DNA from: Bacteroidota bacterium
Lineage (GTDB): Bacteria > Bacteroidota > Bacteroidia > Chitinophagales > Chitinophagaceae
Reading direction: 5' to 3'
Assembly (NCBI GenBank): GCA_947460175.1
Contig: CANHGW010000015.1
Span: 1 to 60,579, forward strand
DNA length: 60,579 bases
The notes under the pieces were generated by a model. It was not told the origin of the DNA. It worked only from the letters and a program-made list of their open reading frames with translations, and did not search any database. Positions within the stretch are counted from its first letter, which is position 1; every line of letters begins with the position of its first letter. The translations under genes were made by a program, and so were the position numbers. Below, piece after piece: positions 1 to 7,894 of the stretch.

Positions 1-3
1 ATG

Positions 4-26
4 GGCACGGGTTGCAAACCCGCGCC
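4..26. repeat. REP-like palindrome at window start
   Basis: An imperfect hairpin: GGCaCGGGTT pairs with AACCCGcGCC around a GCA loop, with one mismatch. Such GC-rich palindromes in AT-rich DNA resemble the REP-type elements that scatter with RAYT transposases, and a RAYT lies 2.7 kb downstream. The family assignment is inference. Confidence 0.45.
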
Positions 27-60
27 AGCCAAACTGCTTATGGTATACTCGCACGAGCGG

Positions 61-89
61 GGAACTGGTTCCTAAATTAGGAAAGTTCC
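61..89. repeat. Hairpin with TTCCTAA/TTAGGAA arms
   Basis: GGAACT-gg-TTCCTAA faces TTAGGAAAGTTCC, so the arms pair over 13 bases with a 2-base bulge. Two more CCTAA/TTAGG words follow before 115. It could be a terminator of a gene left of the window or part of a mobile repeat; no long T-run follows. Confidence 0.4.
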
Positions 90-217
90 ATCTCCTAACT
101 TAATTTTGTTTAGGAAAATTTTTGTCAGCTCTGAAACCACACAAACGCCGATACATGACCGTAATAAGAAATTTAAGGAAATAAAATTAAAAATGAAGGA
201 AATTAAATAATATTAAG

Positions 218-703
218 ATGATAAAATATATCTCATTCGTAATTATAGCATTTAGTTCTTTGTCATCTAATTGCCAACAACTTAAAATAAAAGATTTATT
301 GGATTGTGTCGACCGAGATTATTCATACTTTGAAACAAAAGTAACTGAAAATAGTTTTCAATATTTCAAACATTATAGCGAAGAATATTATGAGTCATAT
401 CATTATGCCTATAATAGGACAAGTTCAAATAAATCAACAAATTTTGTGGCTTGGAAAACATGGAAGAATGGCTTAAAGTTGATTTATTATCAAACGACTT
501 CAAATCAAGAATACATATCCCTTAAAAATGAAATGAAAATCTTAGGATTTAAATTTAAAAATATGTACACGTTCAATGAGCAACAGTGTTTATACTATGG
601 CAATACCAAAATAGAAATAACAATTGTAACAGGCGATGCAGGAAATGGTATAACATTTTATGAATTTAGCTTTAAAAAAATCAGAAAACTATTGGTTAAA
701 TAA
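218..703 (+). CDS. Hypothetical secreted protein, 161 aa
   Basis: Not recognised. The first 19 residues (Met-Ile-Lys-Tyr followed by a hydrophobic run ending near SSNC) look like a signal peptide, perhaps a lipoprotein one with Cys19. The mature part is rich in Tyr, Lys and Ser and has no motif that I know. It stands alone: AT-rich DNA lies upstream and about 650 bases without a gene downstream. It is probably an accessory gene exported to the periplasm or outer membrane. The reading frame and signal peptide support a real gene; any function would be a guess. Confidence 0.6.
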   Translation: MIKYISFVIIAFSSLSSNCQQLKIKDLLDCVDRDYSYFETKVTENSFQYFKHYSEEYYESYHYAYNRTSSNKSTNFVAWKTWKNGLKLIYYQTTSNQEYISLKNEMKILGFKFKNMYTFNEQQCLYYGNTKIEITIVTGDAGNGITFYEFSFKKIRKLLVK

Positions 704-1350
704 TTTGAAAATTTCAAACAACAATAAAAAGGCATGAACGCTAGCTAATCGGCTCCAACTAAAGTTTTCAATTGGAAGAAAATAGGGGTGAGTTTGTTGC
801 TTTGATCATTAATTGTTTTAGAGAAGTGTTGGACAATTTCTTCTAAATTTTGTCACAGCCGTGAAGTTTGTTCGGAGGTTCAAACGGTTTACTGAAAACG
901 TTTTTGGGTGCCCGCAGGGCGGGACTGCGAAACGTAAACTTTAATTTTGCCGAAGATAAAAAGCGGACCTGAAAATTCCAACTTGCCGGTCAGCCAGCCT
1001 TGCCTGGGCCCCCGCTGTTAGCACCAGTGCCGTATTGCAATAAGGTGAATATCTGTTCGAATTGCCAAAAGCTCCGAATTTTAATAAATCATAGCTTAGT
1101 ATATTTCACAAATAAGTACAGCATTTTAGGGCTTTAATACAAACGAAATAGACACCTTGAAATGAGATTACTTGACCTCTCTCGCAATAAGTTTTATAAT
1201 GAAGCTAGTAAGCATAAATGATACTAAGACTATAAGTGGTGTTAGAAACTTTAATAAAGTTTTTTGCGGGAGAAATGCTAAGAATAAAATAAATTAAAAA
1301 GTAAAAGAAGAAGAATAGAATAACATGCATAACTATCTTGGTTATTTTTT
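704..1350. other. Gene-free stretch with GC-rich repeat fragments
   Basis: No credible reading frame. Bases 911-923 form a small hairpin (CCCGC, loop agg, GCGGG). Around 990-1035 the base composition jumps to GC-rich (cagccagccttgcctgggcc, then a GCTGTTAGCACCAGTGCC segment). These GC-rich islands contrast with the AT-rich flanks and look like remnants of intergenic repeats between accessory gene cassettes. Confidence 0.4.
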
Positions 1351-2136
1351 TTATAGTACAGTATTTAATTTAATAATTCGAAGACCAAAAAAATCACTTT
1401 TGCTTTTTGCGAATGCGAGTGATTCAGGACCCACATAATTGTAATAGTAAACAAAGTATAGAAGACGCCGCTTAATTGACATTACGTTGGTAACCATAAT
1501 TGTATATGTTTCTTTATTTTCAAGAAGGCTTCTCATTAACAAAACTGCTGTTCTTATATTTTTGTGTGGTTGGTATTCATCAATTATAACAGGCTGGTCT
1601 ATTTCCAATAATTTCAACTTATCATCAACGATATCGACAGCTTTATTAAATATGTCCTTCTTGTATTCTGAGGTGGTAGCTGTGTATGTTACATCGAGTT
1701 TTTTACTAGGAAAATCAAAATCTTTCATCTTGTCAAGTGAAAATACTTTAATACAATCAGAAACTACAATGTAGTTTGGGTTTTTATGTGCAACTCTTAT
1801 TAGTGAATCGTTCATAAAATATGCATAAATAATATTACCCTCTGTCCTTAATTGATCAATACGATTTTTGAACTTTGGATTGTCGTAGCAATTTTGCATG
1901 CCTGTTAGTAATGGAATGCAAACCTCTACATCTCCAATATTTATTAATTGGCAGCTGCTTTTTTTTGCCATTTCTGGCGTATAAATCATTCCAAGATCTT
2001 CACTTAATTCCATAATACTGTCAACCATTTCGGTAAAGTGTGTTTCTTTCTCTTTTTCAGGAATATTTTGTGGCGGACTATAACAATTTGTAAAAAATGA
2101 AATTAATAATATCAATTGTACGGTAATCTTTATCAT
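1351..2136 (-). CDS. Hypothetical lipoprotein, 261 aa
   Basis: Not recognised. I start it at the ATG at 2136 rather than further upstream, because this gives a clean lipoprotein signal: a short Met-Ile-Lys start, a hydrophobic stretch LILLISFF and then Cys18 (TNCYSPP). The extra 47 upstream residues have no signal character. The mature protein is soluble-looking with mixed charge; PLLTGMQNCYDNP and YTATTSEYKKDIFNKA are readable but match no family known to me. It is probably anchored in the outer or inner membrane. Neighbours are repeats and gene-free DNA, so it is a lone accessory gene. Confidence 0.6.
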   Translation of the reverse strand: MIKITVQLILLISFFTNCYSPPQNIPEKEKETHFTEMVDSIMELSEDLGMIYTPEMAKKSSCQLINIGDVEVCIPLLTGMQNCYDNPKFKNRIDQLRTEGNIIYAYFMNDSLIRVAHKNPNYIVVSDCIKVFSLDKMKDFDFPSKKLDVTYTATTSEYKKDIFNKAVDIVDDKLKLLEIDQPVIIDEYQPHKNIRTAVLLMRSLLENKETYTIMVTNVMSIKRRLLYFVYYYNYVGPESLAFAKSKSDFFGLRIIKLNTVL

Positions 2137-2734
2137 TTGAATGTTATTTGTAAACAGCAATTTAATTGATTTTTTGAAGGTCAACAAGGGCTTTGTAAGC
2201 GGTATTAAATTTGTACTAAGTTTTTGTGGCATTGGCGCCAACGTCAGTCTGTGATAAAACTCATTCGGCTTTGTCAATCGAAGATAGATAAAATCAATCG
2301 AAAAGCAAAGTTGTAGGTATTATTTTATGCTTATTATGAAATGCCACGAATGCATACCACGCGAACAATTTCGCCATTGATTTCTATGACAAATCCAAAC
2401 AATTTACTAGAAAACATTATTAGATTTTCCTAATTCAATATCCCCCTGGCGCGAGAATGAGGCGTTGCTTTTGTGCGGAAGCTTCTCGTGCCTCTGCGTT
2501 TTGCATTAAAAAGTACTTAGATTTAATCATTATGGTTTAATTCCTTTTTTTTATAATTTTTAGTCATCTAAAATAAATGTAAGATAAATATTAATAATAG
2601 ATTTTCCAATTAAGTTGAATGCTATAGCTTGACGCTTAAGCACGAGAAGCTCACGCACAAATCCCACACCCCCGTTCTTCGAAGCGTCCTCGCTTCGAAG
2701 TTATATTCTGTTGCGTTCCGCAACCTTAACGTAA
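2137..2734. repeat. Gene-free stretch with inverted repeats left of the RAYT
   Basis: A 19-base inverted pair lies here: GTGCGGAAGCTTCTCGTGC at 2473-2491 and GCACGAGAAGCTCACGCAC at 2640-2658, with two mismatches. A GC-rich segment (ccccctggcgcgag) precedes the first arm. The region between the arms is AT-rich with no gene. These may be outer parts of the RAYT-associated repeat cluster or older palindromic remnants. Confidence 0.45.
2677..2724. repeat. Left RAYT-associated palindrome pair
   Basis: Two adjacent palindromes. A: CTTCGAAGCG (2677-2686), loop TCCT, CGCTTCGAAG (2691-2700), a perfect 10-bp stem. B: ATTCTGTTGCGTTCCGCAAC (2705-2724), whose GTTGCG/CGCAAC core folds around a 3-base loop. 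B occurs as an exact reverse complement at 3333-3352 and a variant of A at 3357-3380, so the order is A-B-gene-B'-A'. This mirrored layout is typical of REP/BIME units recognised by RAYT transposases. Confidence 0.75.
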
Positions 2735-3292
2735 TCACCATAAAAAATCAATATTAAATACACTCTTTTTATTGGCATAATTTGTAGCAATACTGTAAAT
2801 ATACTCATTTCCTTCAAATACAATGCCTGCTCTCACAGGATTCTCATGTATATATTGAAACTTCTGATAAAAGAAATCTTGCGAAAATATCTCTTCAGGA
2901 TGGTTATCATTCGTCCATATTTTGTACTGCTTATTAGCTACTGTCTGACGTGCATAAAAATTAAACATGTGTAACAACCACTCTCTTCGGCTTTCTGGTG
3001 TTTCATTTATAATCTTGATAAATGATTTACTCGTAAAGGTTTTGAAATCTCTTATAACATCGCTTAGATTACTGTCTTTAGCAGTCCAAATTGTATGTAC
3101 ATGATTTGTCATAATTACATATGAATGAATTAGTAGATTTTTATTCTTTTGACAATATGTAAAACTATCAAGCAATAGGTCCTTATATATTTTCCTACTA
3201 AACAAATCTACCCAACCTTCCACAGAAAAGGTTAAATAATGCGTTGCTCCCTGATTTCTGATTTGATAACCTTCTGAAAATTCGTAACTCAT
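2735..3292 (-). CDS. REP-associated tyrosine transposase (RAYT), IS200-like fold
   Basis: A single-strand DNA transposase-like protein of the Y1/HUH superfamily (RAYT/TnpA_REP group), 185 residues, the usual size. The HUH metal-binding pair is His64-Val-His66 within MTNHVH. The C-terminal signature YIHENPVRAGIV (Tyr147 onward), shared by RAYTs, carries the likely catalytic tyrosine. RAYTs recognise and process palindromic REP sequences. Here mirrored palindromes flank the gene at 2677-2724 and 3333-3380, so gene and substrate sites sit together. It lies directly downstream of a broken toxin gene, which suggests that arrival of this unit destroyed the toxin. No frame damage, so it may be active. 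Confidence 0.92.
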   Translation of the reverse strand: MSYEFSEGYQIRNQGATHYLTFSVEGWVDLFSRKIYKDLLLDSFTYCQKNKNLLIHSYVIMTNHVHTIWTAKDSNLSDVIRDFKTFTSKSFIKIINETPESRREWLLHMFNFYARQTVANKQYKIWTNDNHPEEIFSQDFFYQKFQYIHENPVRAGIVFEGNEYIYSIATNYANKKSVFNIDFLW

Positions 3293-3309
3293 GTTGCAAA
3301 TCTACTATT

Positions 3310-3504
3310 TTATGAATGATCATTTCGTAAGAGTTGCGGAACGCAACAGAATGCCCCTACGAAGCAAATATGCTTCGTAGAACCAACACCCAAAAGAGAA
3401 CTGAATCGTTTGCCTAGTCCAATACTTAATGAATTATAGTATTCAATAGCACTTTCAATATGTTTTTTTGCATCAATAGTATAGATTACTTTCCATGATT
3501 TCAT
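3310..3504 (-). pseudogene. RelE/ParE-type toxin, truncated by RAYT/REP unit
   Basis: The first 36 or so residues (MKSWKVIYTIDAKKHIESAI, then EYYNSLSIGLGKRF) read as the N-terminal helices of a RelE/ParE-family mRNA-cleaving or gyrase-directed toxin; full-length members have 90-100 residues. Afterwards the frame runs through palindromes A' and B' (3380 down to 3333) and ends at 3310 with unrelated residues. The catalytic C-terminal sheet is therefore missing. The start codon overlaps the antitoxin stop by 4 bases (ATGA), the usual coupling of a toxin-antitoxin operon. The product is almost certainly inactive. I see no convincing remainder of the toxin left of the RAYT. Confidence 0.75.
3333..3380. 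repeat. Right RAYT-associated palindrome pair
   Basis: B' (3333-3352, GTTGCGGAACGCAACAGAAT) is the exact reverse complement of B at 2705-2724. A' is CTACGAAGCA (3357-3366), loop AATA, TGCTTCGTAG (3371-3380), a perfect 10-bp stem differing from A at a few positions that change in pairs. Together they close the mirrored REP unit and supply the aberrant tail of the truncated toxin. Confidence 0.75.
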
Positions 3505-3713
3505 AAATATTTCTTATCTAATTCGTCAAATAAATGATCAGAATCAATCATGTCTTCTTGCTTTGTTTTTGCCCTTATGTCCAATACATATTTCATTTGC
3601 TCTTCTGAAACATGAAATGTGTTTTCGTTTAATTGAACATAATCCAACTTCAAAATCATTTCAATAAAAGAAGCATATTTTTCGTCAGATACAGAGATTG
3701 TGACTTGTCTCAT
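3501..3713 (-). CDS. Antitoxin of a RelE/ParE-type pair, 70 aa
   Basis: A small acidic protein beginning MRQVTISVSDEKYASFIEML-like and ending DELDKKYL. The beta-strand start followed by helices and an acidic Asp/Glu-rich tail is usual for antitoxins that bind their toxin through the C-terminus and DNA through the N-terminus. It lies first in the operon and its stop overlaps the toxin start by 4 bases. With the toxin broken, it is an orphan antitoxin that might still counter related toxins elsewhere. Exact family not identified; the call rests on size, order and overlap. Confidence 0.7.
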   Translation of the reverse strand: MRQVTISVSDEKYASFIEMILKLDYVQLNENTFHVSEEQMKYVLDIRAKTKQEDMIDSDHLFDELDKKYL

Positions 3714-3797
3714 AAAGTGTATTTTACTTCAAAAATAATGATTTTTATATTTAATCCTTTATTCAATTTATTCTTTGCTTTCATGCTCTAGTTCTCG

Positions 3798-3860
3798 CCT
3801 TGTCCTAAAATTAGTTTGGATTATAAGTTGCTGGTGGATAATATCGGCAATGGCTGAATG
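3798..3860. repeat. Diverged direct repeat, copy 1
   Basis: CCTTGTCCTAAAATTAGTTT followed by ATTATAAGTTGCTGG and, after about 14 bases, CAATGGC. The same order of words recurs at 5006-5066. The pair brackets the retropepsin-like gene. Confidence 0.5.
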
Positions 3861-3919
3861 ATATTTTATAGCATAACTATTTGCTTATGCAGGAGAAGCT
3901 TGCACACGGTTCCAATGCT

Positions 3920-4900
3920 TCATTCTCTATCCAGTGGGTTCTGTAAATACACATGTATTGCGTAATCATCAATTTTCAAACCATTTTCATCAATCTTTAC
4001 TTTTGAAAATGTTCGAAATTCTACAGTATAATACTTGTGAGCAATTTCAACAGAGTCATATATAAATCCATAACATGGTCGTTCTCCTTCCTCATTCAAT
4101 TTCTTTAGTTCATATTTTTTATATTTTTCGTTAAATGAAACCCATAAACTAATATGGACATATTTGTCAGAAGAAAAGAAATATATACTTTGAATTTTTT
4201 TAGTTGTTTTATATCTTAAGTTATATTGATCTGAACCATGATAAACTGCATCACCTTTATAAGAATTGTTGTATATTTTTCTAACTAATTGCATTTTCCA
4301 ATTTGAGTCCTTTTGAAGCTTAAAGCCTTGAAATTTCAAAAGTTTGGACGCTTCAATTACATCTGTGTTCAAATATTTGAAGATATAAATATCTATGTCT
4401 CTTTTTACTTTCATTCTTTCAAGTTCATTCTTCATCCAAAACTCCCTAGGGGATAGATTATTAATTGAGTATTTATCAAGTATTAATTCTGATGTTTCAT
4501 AGTCTATACTATACTTGCCTAATTTCGAAAGAGCAGATTGTCCAAGAAGTAAAGGGGCGTTTTTGTTATCTATAACATTAGCTCTAATATTATTTAATAC
4601 TAAATTCCCAATTTGAAATGTTTTCAACATGATTGTTGTCCCCTTAACTATATTGCCAGAAGCGTCAGTATAATTTTTATTGCCAACAATAGAGTTAACA
4701 TCCAAGTACCCATTCTTAAAAAGAAACATAGCTTCAGTAATTGAAATAGAGACATCAGAAGCGCCAGTATCTAATATAAATTTCATTGAGACTCCATTTA
4801 CTTTGCAAATTAAATAAAATAACCCTCCTTTCTTTTGCAATTTAATCCTTTCTTGAGAAGAACAAGTCATTTCTCTATTGGTTGGTGTCTCACAAAACAA
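3920..4900 (-). CDS. Retropepsin-like aspartic protease with unknown C-terminal domain
   Basis: Residues 25-145 form a clan AA single-lobe aspartic protease: the active-site motif is FILDTGASDVSIS (Asp44 region), and a second hallmark is NAPLLLGQSALSKLGKYSID, where hydrophobic residues precede the conserved Gly. Such proteins act as dimers. Residues 150-326 are an unknown domain rich in Lys, Tyr and Phe. The frame opens with TTG at 4900; the first ATG is at 4870. Neither gives a signal peptide, and the frame stays open a further 18 codons upstream, so the 5' end may be lost. It lies between diverged direct repeats, a sign of a transferred cassette. The protease call is firm; substrate and location are unknown. 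Confidence 0.75.
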   Translation of the reverse strand: MFCETPTNREMTCSSQERIKLQKKGGLFYLICKVNGVSMKFILDTGASDVSISITEAMFLFKNGYLDVNSIVGNKNYTDASGNIVKGTTIMLKTFQIGNLVLNNIRANVIDNKNAPLLLGQSALSKLGKYSIDYETSELILDKYSINNLSPREFWMKNELERMKVKRDIDIYIFKYLNTDVIEASKLLKFQGFKLQKDSNWKMQLVRKIYNNSYKGDAVYHGSDQYNLRYKTTKKIQSIYFFSSDKYVHISLWVSFNEKYKKYELKKLNEEGERPCYGFIYDSVEIAHKYYTVEFRTFSKVKIDENGLKIDDYAIHVYLQNPLDRE

Positions 4901-4911
4901 TATTTGTATTT

Positions 4912-4932
4912 CGTTTGGTGGGACACCAAACG
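4912..4932. repeat. Perfect hairpin upstream of the protease gene
   Basis: CGTTTGGTG, loop GGA, CACCAAACG: a 9-bp perfect stem just upstream of the TTG start at 4900. No T-run follows on either strand, so it is not a simple terminator. It may be a REP-like palindrome or a structured leader. Confidence 0.5.
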
Positions 4933-5005
4933 ATAGGCGAATTCACTAAAAGTAATACCCTTTTTTGAACTAAATAAACAAAATCCCTCCAGAGAGAGAT
5001 TATTT

Positions 5006-5066
5006 CTTGTCCTAAAATAAGTTTATATTTTAAATTGTTGGCGACAACACCACCAATGGCGGAAGT
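5006..5066. repeat. Diverged direct repeat, copy 2
   Basis: CTTGTCCTAAAATAAGTTTA followed by ATTTTAAATTGTTGG and, further on, CAATGGCGGAAG. It matches the order and spacing of words at 3798-3860 with scattered differences. Confidence 0.5.
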
Positions 5067-5107
5067 TTATTTATTAAGCACTAAAATGAAATTAATAAAT
5101 GTATATC

Positions 5108-7702
5108 CTAATTCAATATTCCAATCGCTCTCATCACCTCTTCCAGCTCTGCCTCGGAATGTACCATGAGTTCGCGTGGTTTACCACCTGTACTTGCACC
5201 AACAATTCCTGCAGCTTCCATCTGATCCATAATACGACCAGCACGGTTGTAACCAAGGTTGAAACGACGCTGAAGCATAGAAGTAGAACCGCTTCCAGAG
5301 GTCACAACTAATCGAGCGCATTGCTCAAACATTTGATCTACATCTTTCAAGGATTTGGCACCGCCACCACCAGCAAGATCGCCACCATCGGCACCTTCGT
5401 ATTCGGGTAAATCAAATGCAGTAGGGTAGCCTTGTTGGTTGCCTATGAATTCTACTATACGTTCTACCTCAGGCGTATCTACAAAGGCACATTGTATACG
5501 TACTAGTTCGCTTCCATTGAGGATAAGCATATCACCTTGCCCGATCAATTGCTCAGCACCACCAGCATCGAGAATAGTACGTGAATCCACTTTGGCAGAA
5601 ACTTTAAAGGCTACACGTGCAGGGAAGTTGGCTTTGATGGTGCCTGTAATCACATTCACAGAAGGTCGTTGTGTAGCCACGATACAATGAATACCCACGG
5701 CACGTGCAAGTTGTGCAATACGAGCAATAGGCATTTCAACCTCTTTGCCAGCAGTCATAATCAAATCGGCAAATTCATCTACCACTAAAACGATAAAGGG
5801 TAAGTACATGTGTCCTTTGGTCGGTAATAATTTTCGTTTGATGAATTTTTCATTGTATTCACGAATATTACGTACGCCTGCATCTTTCAACAAATCATAT
5901 CGATTGTCCATTTCTATACAAAGCGCATTCAAGGTATTAATCACCTTCTTGGTATCGGTGATAATGGCTTCTTCTTCATTGGGCAATTTTGCCAGAAAGT
6001 GCTTCTCAATGACTTTGTATATTGATAGCTCCACTTTTTTAGGATCTACCATTACAAACTTTAATTGAGAAGGATGTTTTTTGTACAATAAGGAAACAAG
6101 GATCGTATTAATCCCGACTGATTTACCTTGCCCTGTTGCACCTGCCATTAATAAGTGAGGCATTTTTGCTAGGTCTACGATATAGTTTTCATTGTCAATT
6201 TTTTTACCCAACGCAATCGGTAAACTAAAATCGTTGTGAATAAATTTATCAGATGCAATCAATGTACGCATAGATACAAATTGCTTTTTCAGATTGGGGA
6301 CTTCGATACCTATCGTACCTCTACCAGGAATAGGTGCTATGATACGAATGCCCAATGCAGATAAACTCAATGCAATATCATCCTCTAGGTTACGAATTTT
6401 AGAAATACGAACACCTTCGGCAGGTACTATTTCATACAATGTAACTGTAGGTCCTACCGTTGCAGAAATTTTAGCAATAGAAATTCCAAAACTTTTCAGT
6501 GTATTAATAATCTGATTTTTGTTTAATTCCAATTCGTTTTTATCAATAGAAATGTCCTCGTTGGAACGTTGTTCGAGAAGATCAAGCGTTGGGAATTTAT
6601 AATTGCGAAGTTCAAGGGAAGGGTCATAAGGTTCATCTGTTCCTACGCTCGCGTGGGCGTCTACGATTTCTTCAATAGGGTCATCTATTTTTACTACTTC
6701 TAATGTTAGGTCAGATGCAGGCGGAGAATACGTTTCTGTAGCGATAGGTTCAAGTTCGATTTCCTTTGGTTGTTCAGTAACAATAGGTTGATCAATCACT
6801 TGATTGATTTCAATGGGTAGTTCATTTGATGGTTCAGGAATATTATCAGCCTGAGATGTGGCAGTTTCATTCCAAAAGGATTCAGGTACTTGGACACTAT
6901 CACCAGTAATTAATTCTTCCAATGAGGCTGTTTCAGCATAATTGGTTTCTTCATGAACTGGAATAGTAGAAAGTTGTTCATCAATTTGAATAGTAGATTT
7001 CTTAACTTTAAGAGGTTCAAGTGCTGGTACAGGTGTGGTTTCATCTTCTTTTTTCTCAAATAATCGATGCCAGAATGGTAATCGGAAAATAGGATTAAAA
7101 ATAAGAATAAGTAGTACAAGTGCTAATCCAATCATGATTAAAGTTGTTCCTACATTTCCTGCAAGTATCCTTAGATGTTCGATGATTACATTACCAAATT
7201 GACCACCCCAAGGGAAAGGGAATTGCTTTGAAGGTAAGAAATAAGCCAATACAGGCGATAATAATATAATCACCAATGATGAATAAAAAAATGTACGAAT
7301 AGTAGATGCAATACGTTGATGAAGTAATAAATTGAGCCCCCAAATTCCTAAAAAGAAAGGAAAAGCAATTGATGCAACTCCAAATCCATTATAAATAAGT
7401 TGATGGGATAAAAATGCACCTAATCGACCGCCTGTGTTCTGTATTAGAAGTTCATTATTGAAAAGAAAATCAACAAGTCCATGATAATTGAGTACTTTAT
7501 CTTGATCCAATTTCCAAGTAGTAAAATAGGAGAAAAAAGAAACAAATAAAAATATTGAAATCAAAATGAAAAGTACACCAACTATTTTCTTCAATTGATC
7601 GTCTATAAATGTATAGATTCGTTTGAAAATAGGTATAGATTGTTCTTTTTTTATTGACTTTTTAGAGGGTGGAGTGTTTTTTTGCGACTTGCTTTTTGCC
7701 AT
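5108..7702 (-). CDS. ftsK: DNA translocase FtsK
   Basis: A septum-anchored ATP-driven motor that clears chromosomal DNA and assists dimer resolution at division. 864 residues from the ATG at 7702; a TTG three codons earlier is unlikely. Order: about four membrane helices (residues 40-215), an acidic Pro/Glu/Thr-rich linker (about 220-375), then the motor: Walker A GATGQGKSVG, Walker B LPFIVLVVDEFADL, and ATQRPSVNVITG. The C-terminal gamma winged helix (RRFNLGYNRAGRIMDQMEAA) reads the polar KOPS-type sequences. Length and domains are normal. It is transcribed away from the T9SS cluster across a 190-base divergent intergenic region and ends with TAG. Confidence 0.97.
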   Translation of the reverse strand: MAKSKSQKNTPPSKKSIKKEQSIPIFKRIYTFIDDQLKKIVGVLFILISIFLFVSFFSYFTTWKLDQDKVLNYHGLVDFLFNNELLIQNTGGRLGAFLSHQLIYNGFGVASIAFPFFLGIWGLNLLLHQRIASTIRTFFYSSLVIILLSPVLAYFLPSKQFPFPWGGQFGNVIIEHLRILAGNVGTTLIMIGLALVLLILIFNPIFRLPFWHRLFEKKEDETTPVPALEPLKVKKSTIQIDEQLSTIPVHEETNYAETASLEELITGDSVQVPESFWNETATSQADNIPEPSNELPIEINQVIDQPIVTEQPKEIELEPIATETYSPPASDLTLEVVKIDDPIEEIVDAHASVGTDEPYDPSLELRNYKFPTLDLLEQRSNEDISIDKNELELNKNQIINTLKSFGISIAKISATVGPTVTLYEIVPAEGVRISKIRNLEDDIALSLSALGIRIIAPIPGRGTIGIEVPNLKKQFVSMRTLIASDKFIHNDFSLPIALGKKIDNENYIVDLAKMPHLLMAGATGQGKSVGINTILVSLLYKKHPSQLKFVMVDPKKVELSIYKVIEKHFLAKLPNEEEAIITDTKKVINTLNALCIEMDNRYDLLKDAGVRNIREYNEKFIKRKLLPTKGHMYLPFIVLVVDEFADLIMTAGKEVEMPIARIAQLARAVGIHCIVATQRPSVNVITGTIKANFPARVAFKVSAKVDSRTILDAGGAEQLIGQGDMLILNGSELVRIQCAFVDTPEVERIVEFIGNQQGYPTAFDLPEYEGADGGDLAGGGGAKSLKDVDQMFEQCARLVVTSGSGSTSMLQRRFNLGYNRAGRIMDQMEAAGIVGASTGGKPRELMVHSEAELEEVMRAIGILN

Positions 7703-7839
7703 GACGCACAAACCTACATTTTTTTTATGAAAAAAATATTCTCTAAAAAGTATTCCTTTTGGAAATACGATTGAATAGAAAGAATGTTTGTCAAATGTAT
7801 TTTAAATGACAATTGGGAAAAAATAAAAAAAAGAGTAAA

Positions 7840-7870
7840 TTTGTTGAATATAATGACGATTCTAAATTTT
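7840..7870 (+). promoter_or_regulatory. Predicted sigma-A promoter of the T9SS surface cluster
   Basis: TTTG at 7840-7843, exactly 19 bases, then TAAATTTT at 7863-7870. This matches the Bacteroidota consensus TTTG-N19-TAnnTTTG at 11 of 12 non-degenerate or -33 positions or better. Transcription would start near 7877, 18 bases before the ATG at 7895. Confidence 0.65.
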
Positions 7871-7894
7871 AGAATTTGTTTTAATAAGAGTTAC

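Noticed and set aside
704-1350. Integron-like attC recombination sites in the GC-rich islands
   Set aside because: The core bases around GCTGTTAGC do not form the required paired R and L boxes and no integrase gene is in the window.
2333-2425. Minus-strand text FSSKLFGFVIEINGEIVRVV, which could be the lost C-terminus of the toxin beyond the RAYT
   Set aside because: It lies about 250 bases past the left palindromes, has no continuous match to the expected toxin middle and its end does not carry the usual RelE/ParE final strand; the resemblance is too weak.
7703-7894. FtsK start at an upstream TTG and a 37-residue extension of the T9SS protein
   Set aside because: The ATG at 7702 and the ATG at 7895 give the normal N-termini, and the promoter at 7840-7870 lies inside the proposed extension.
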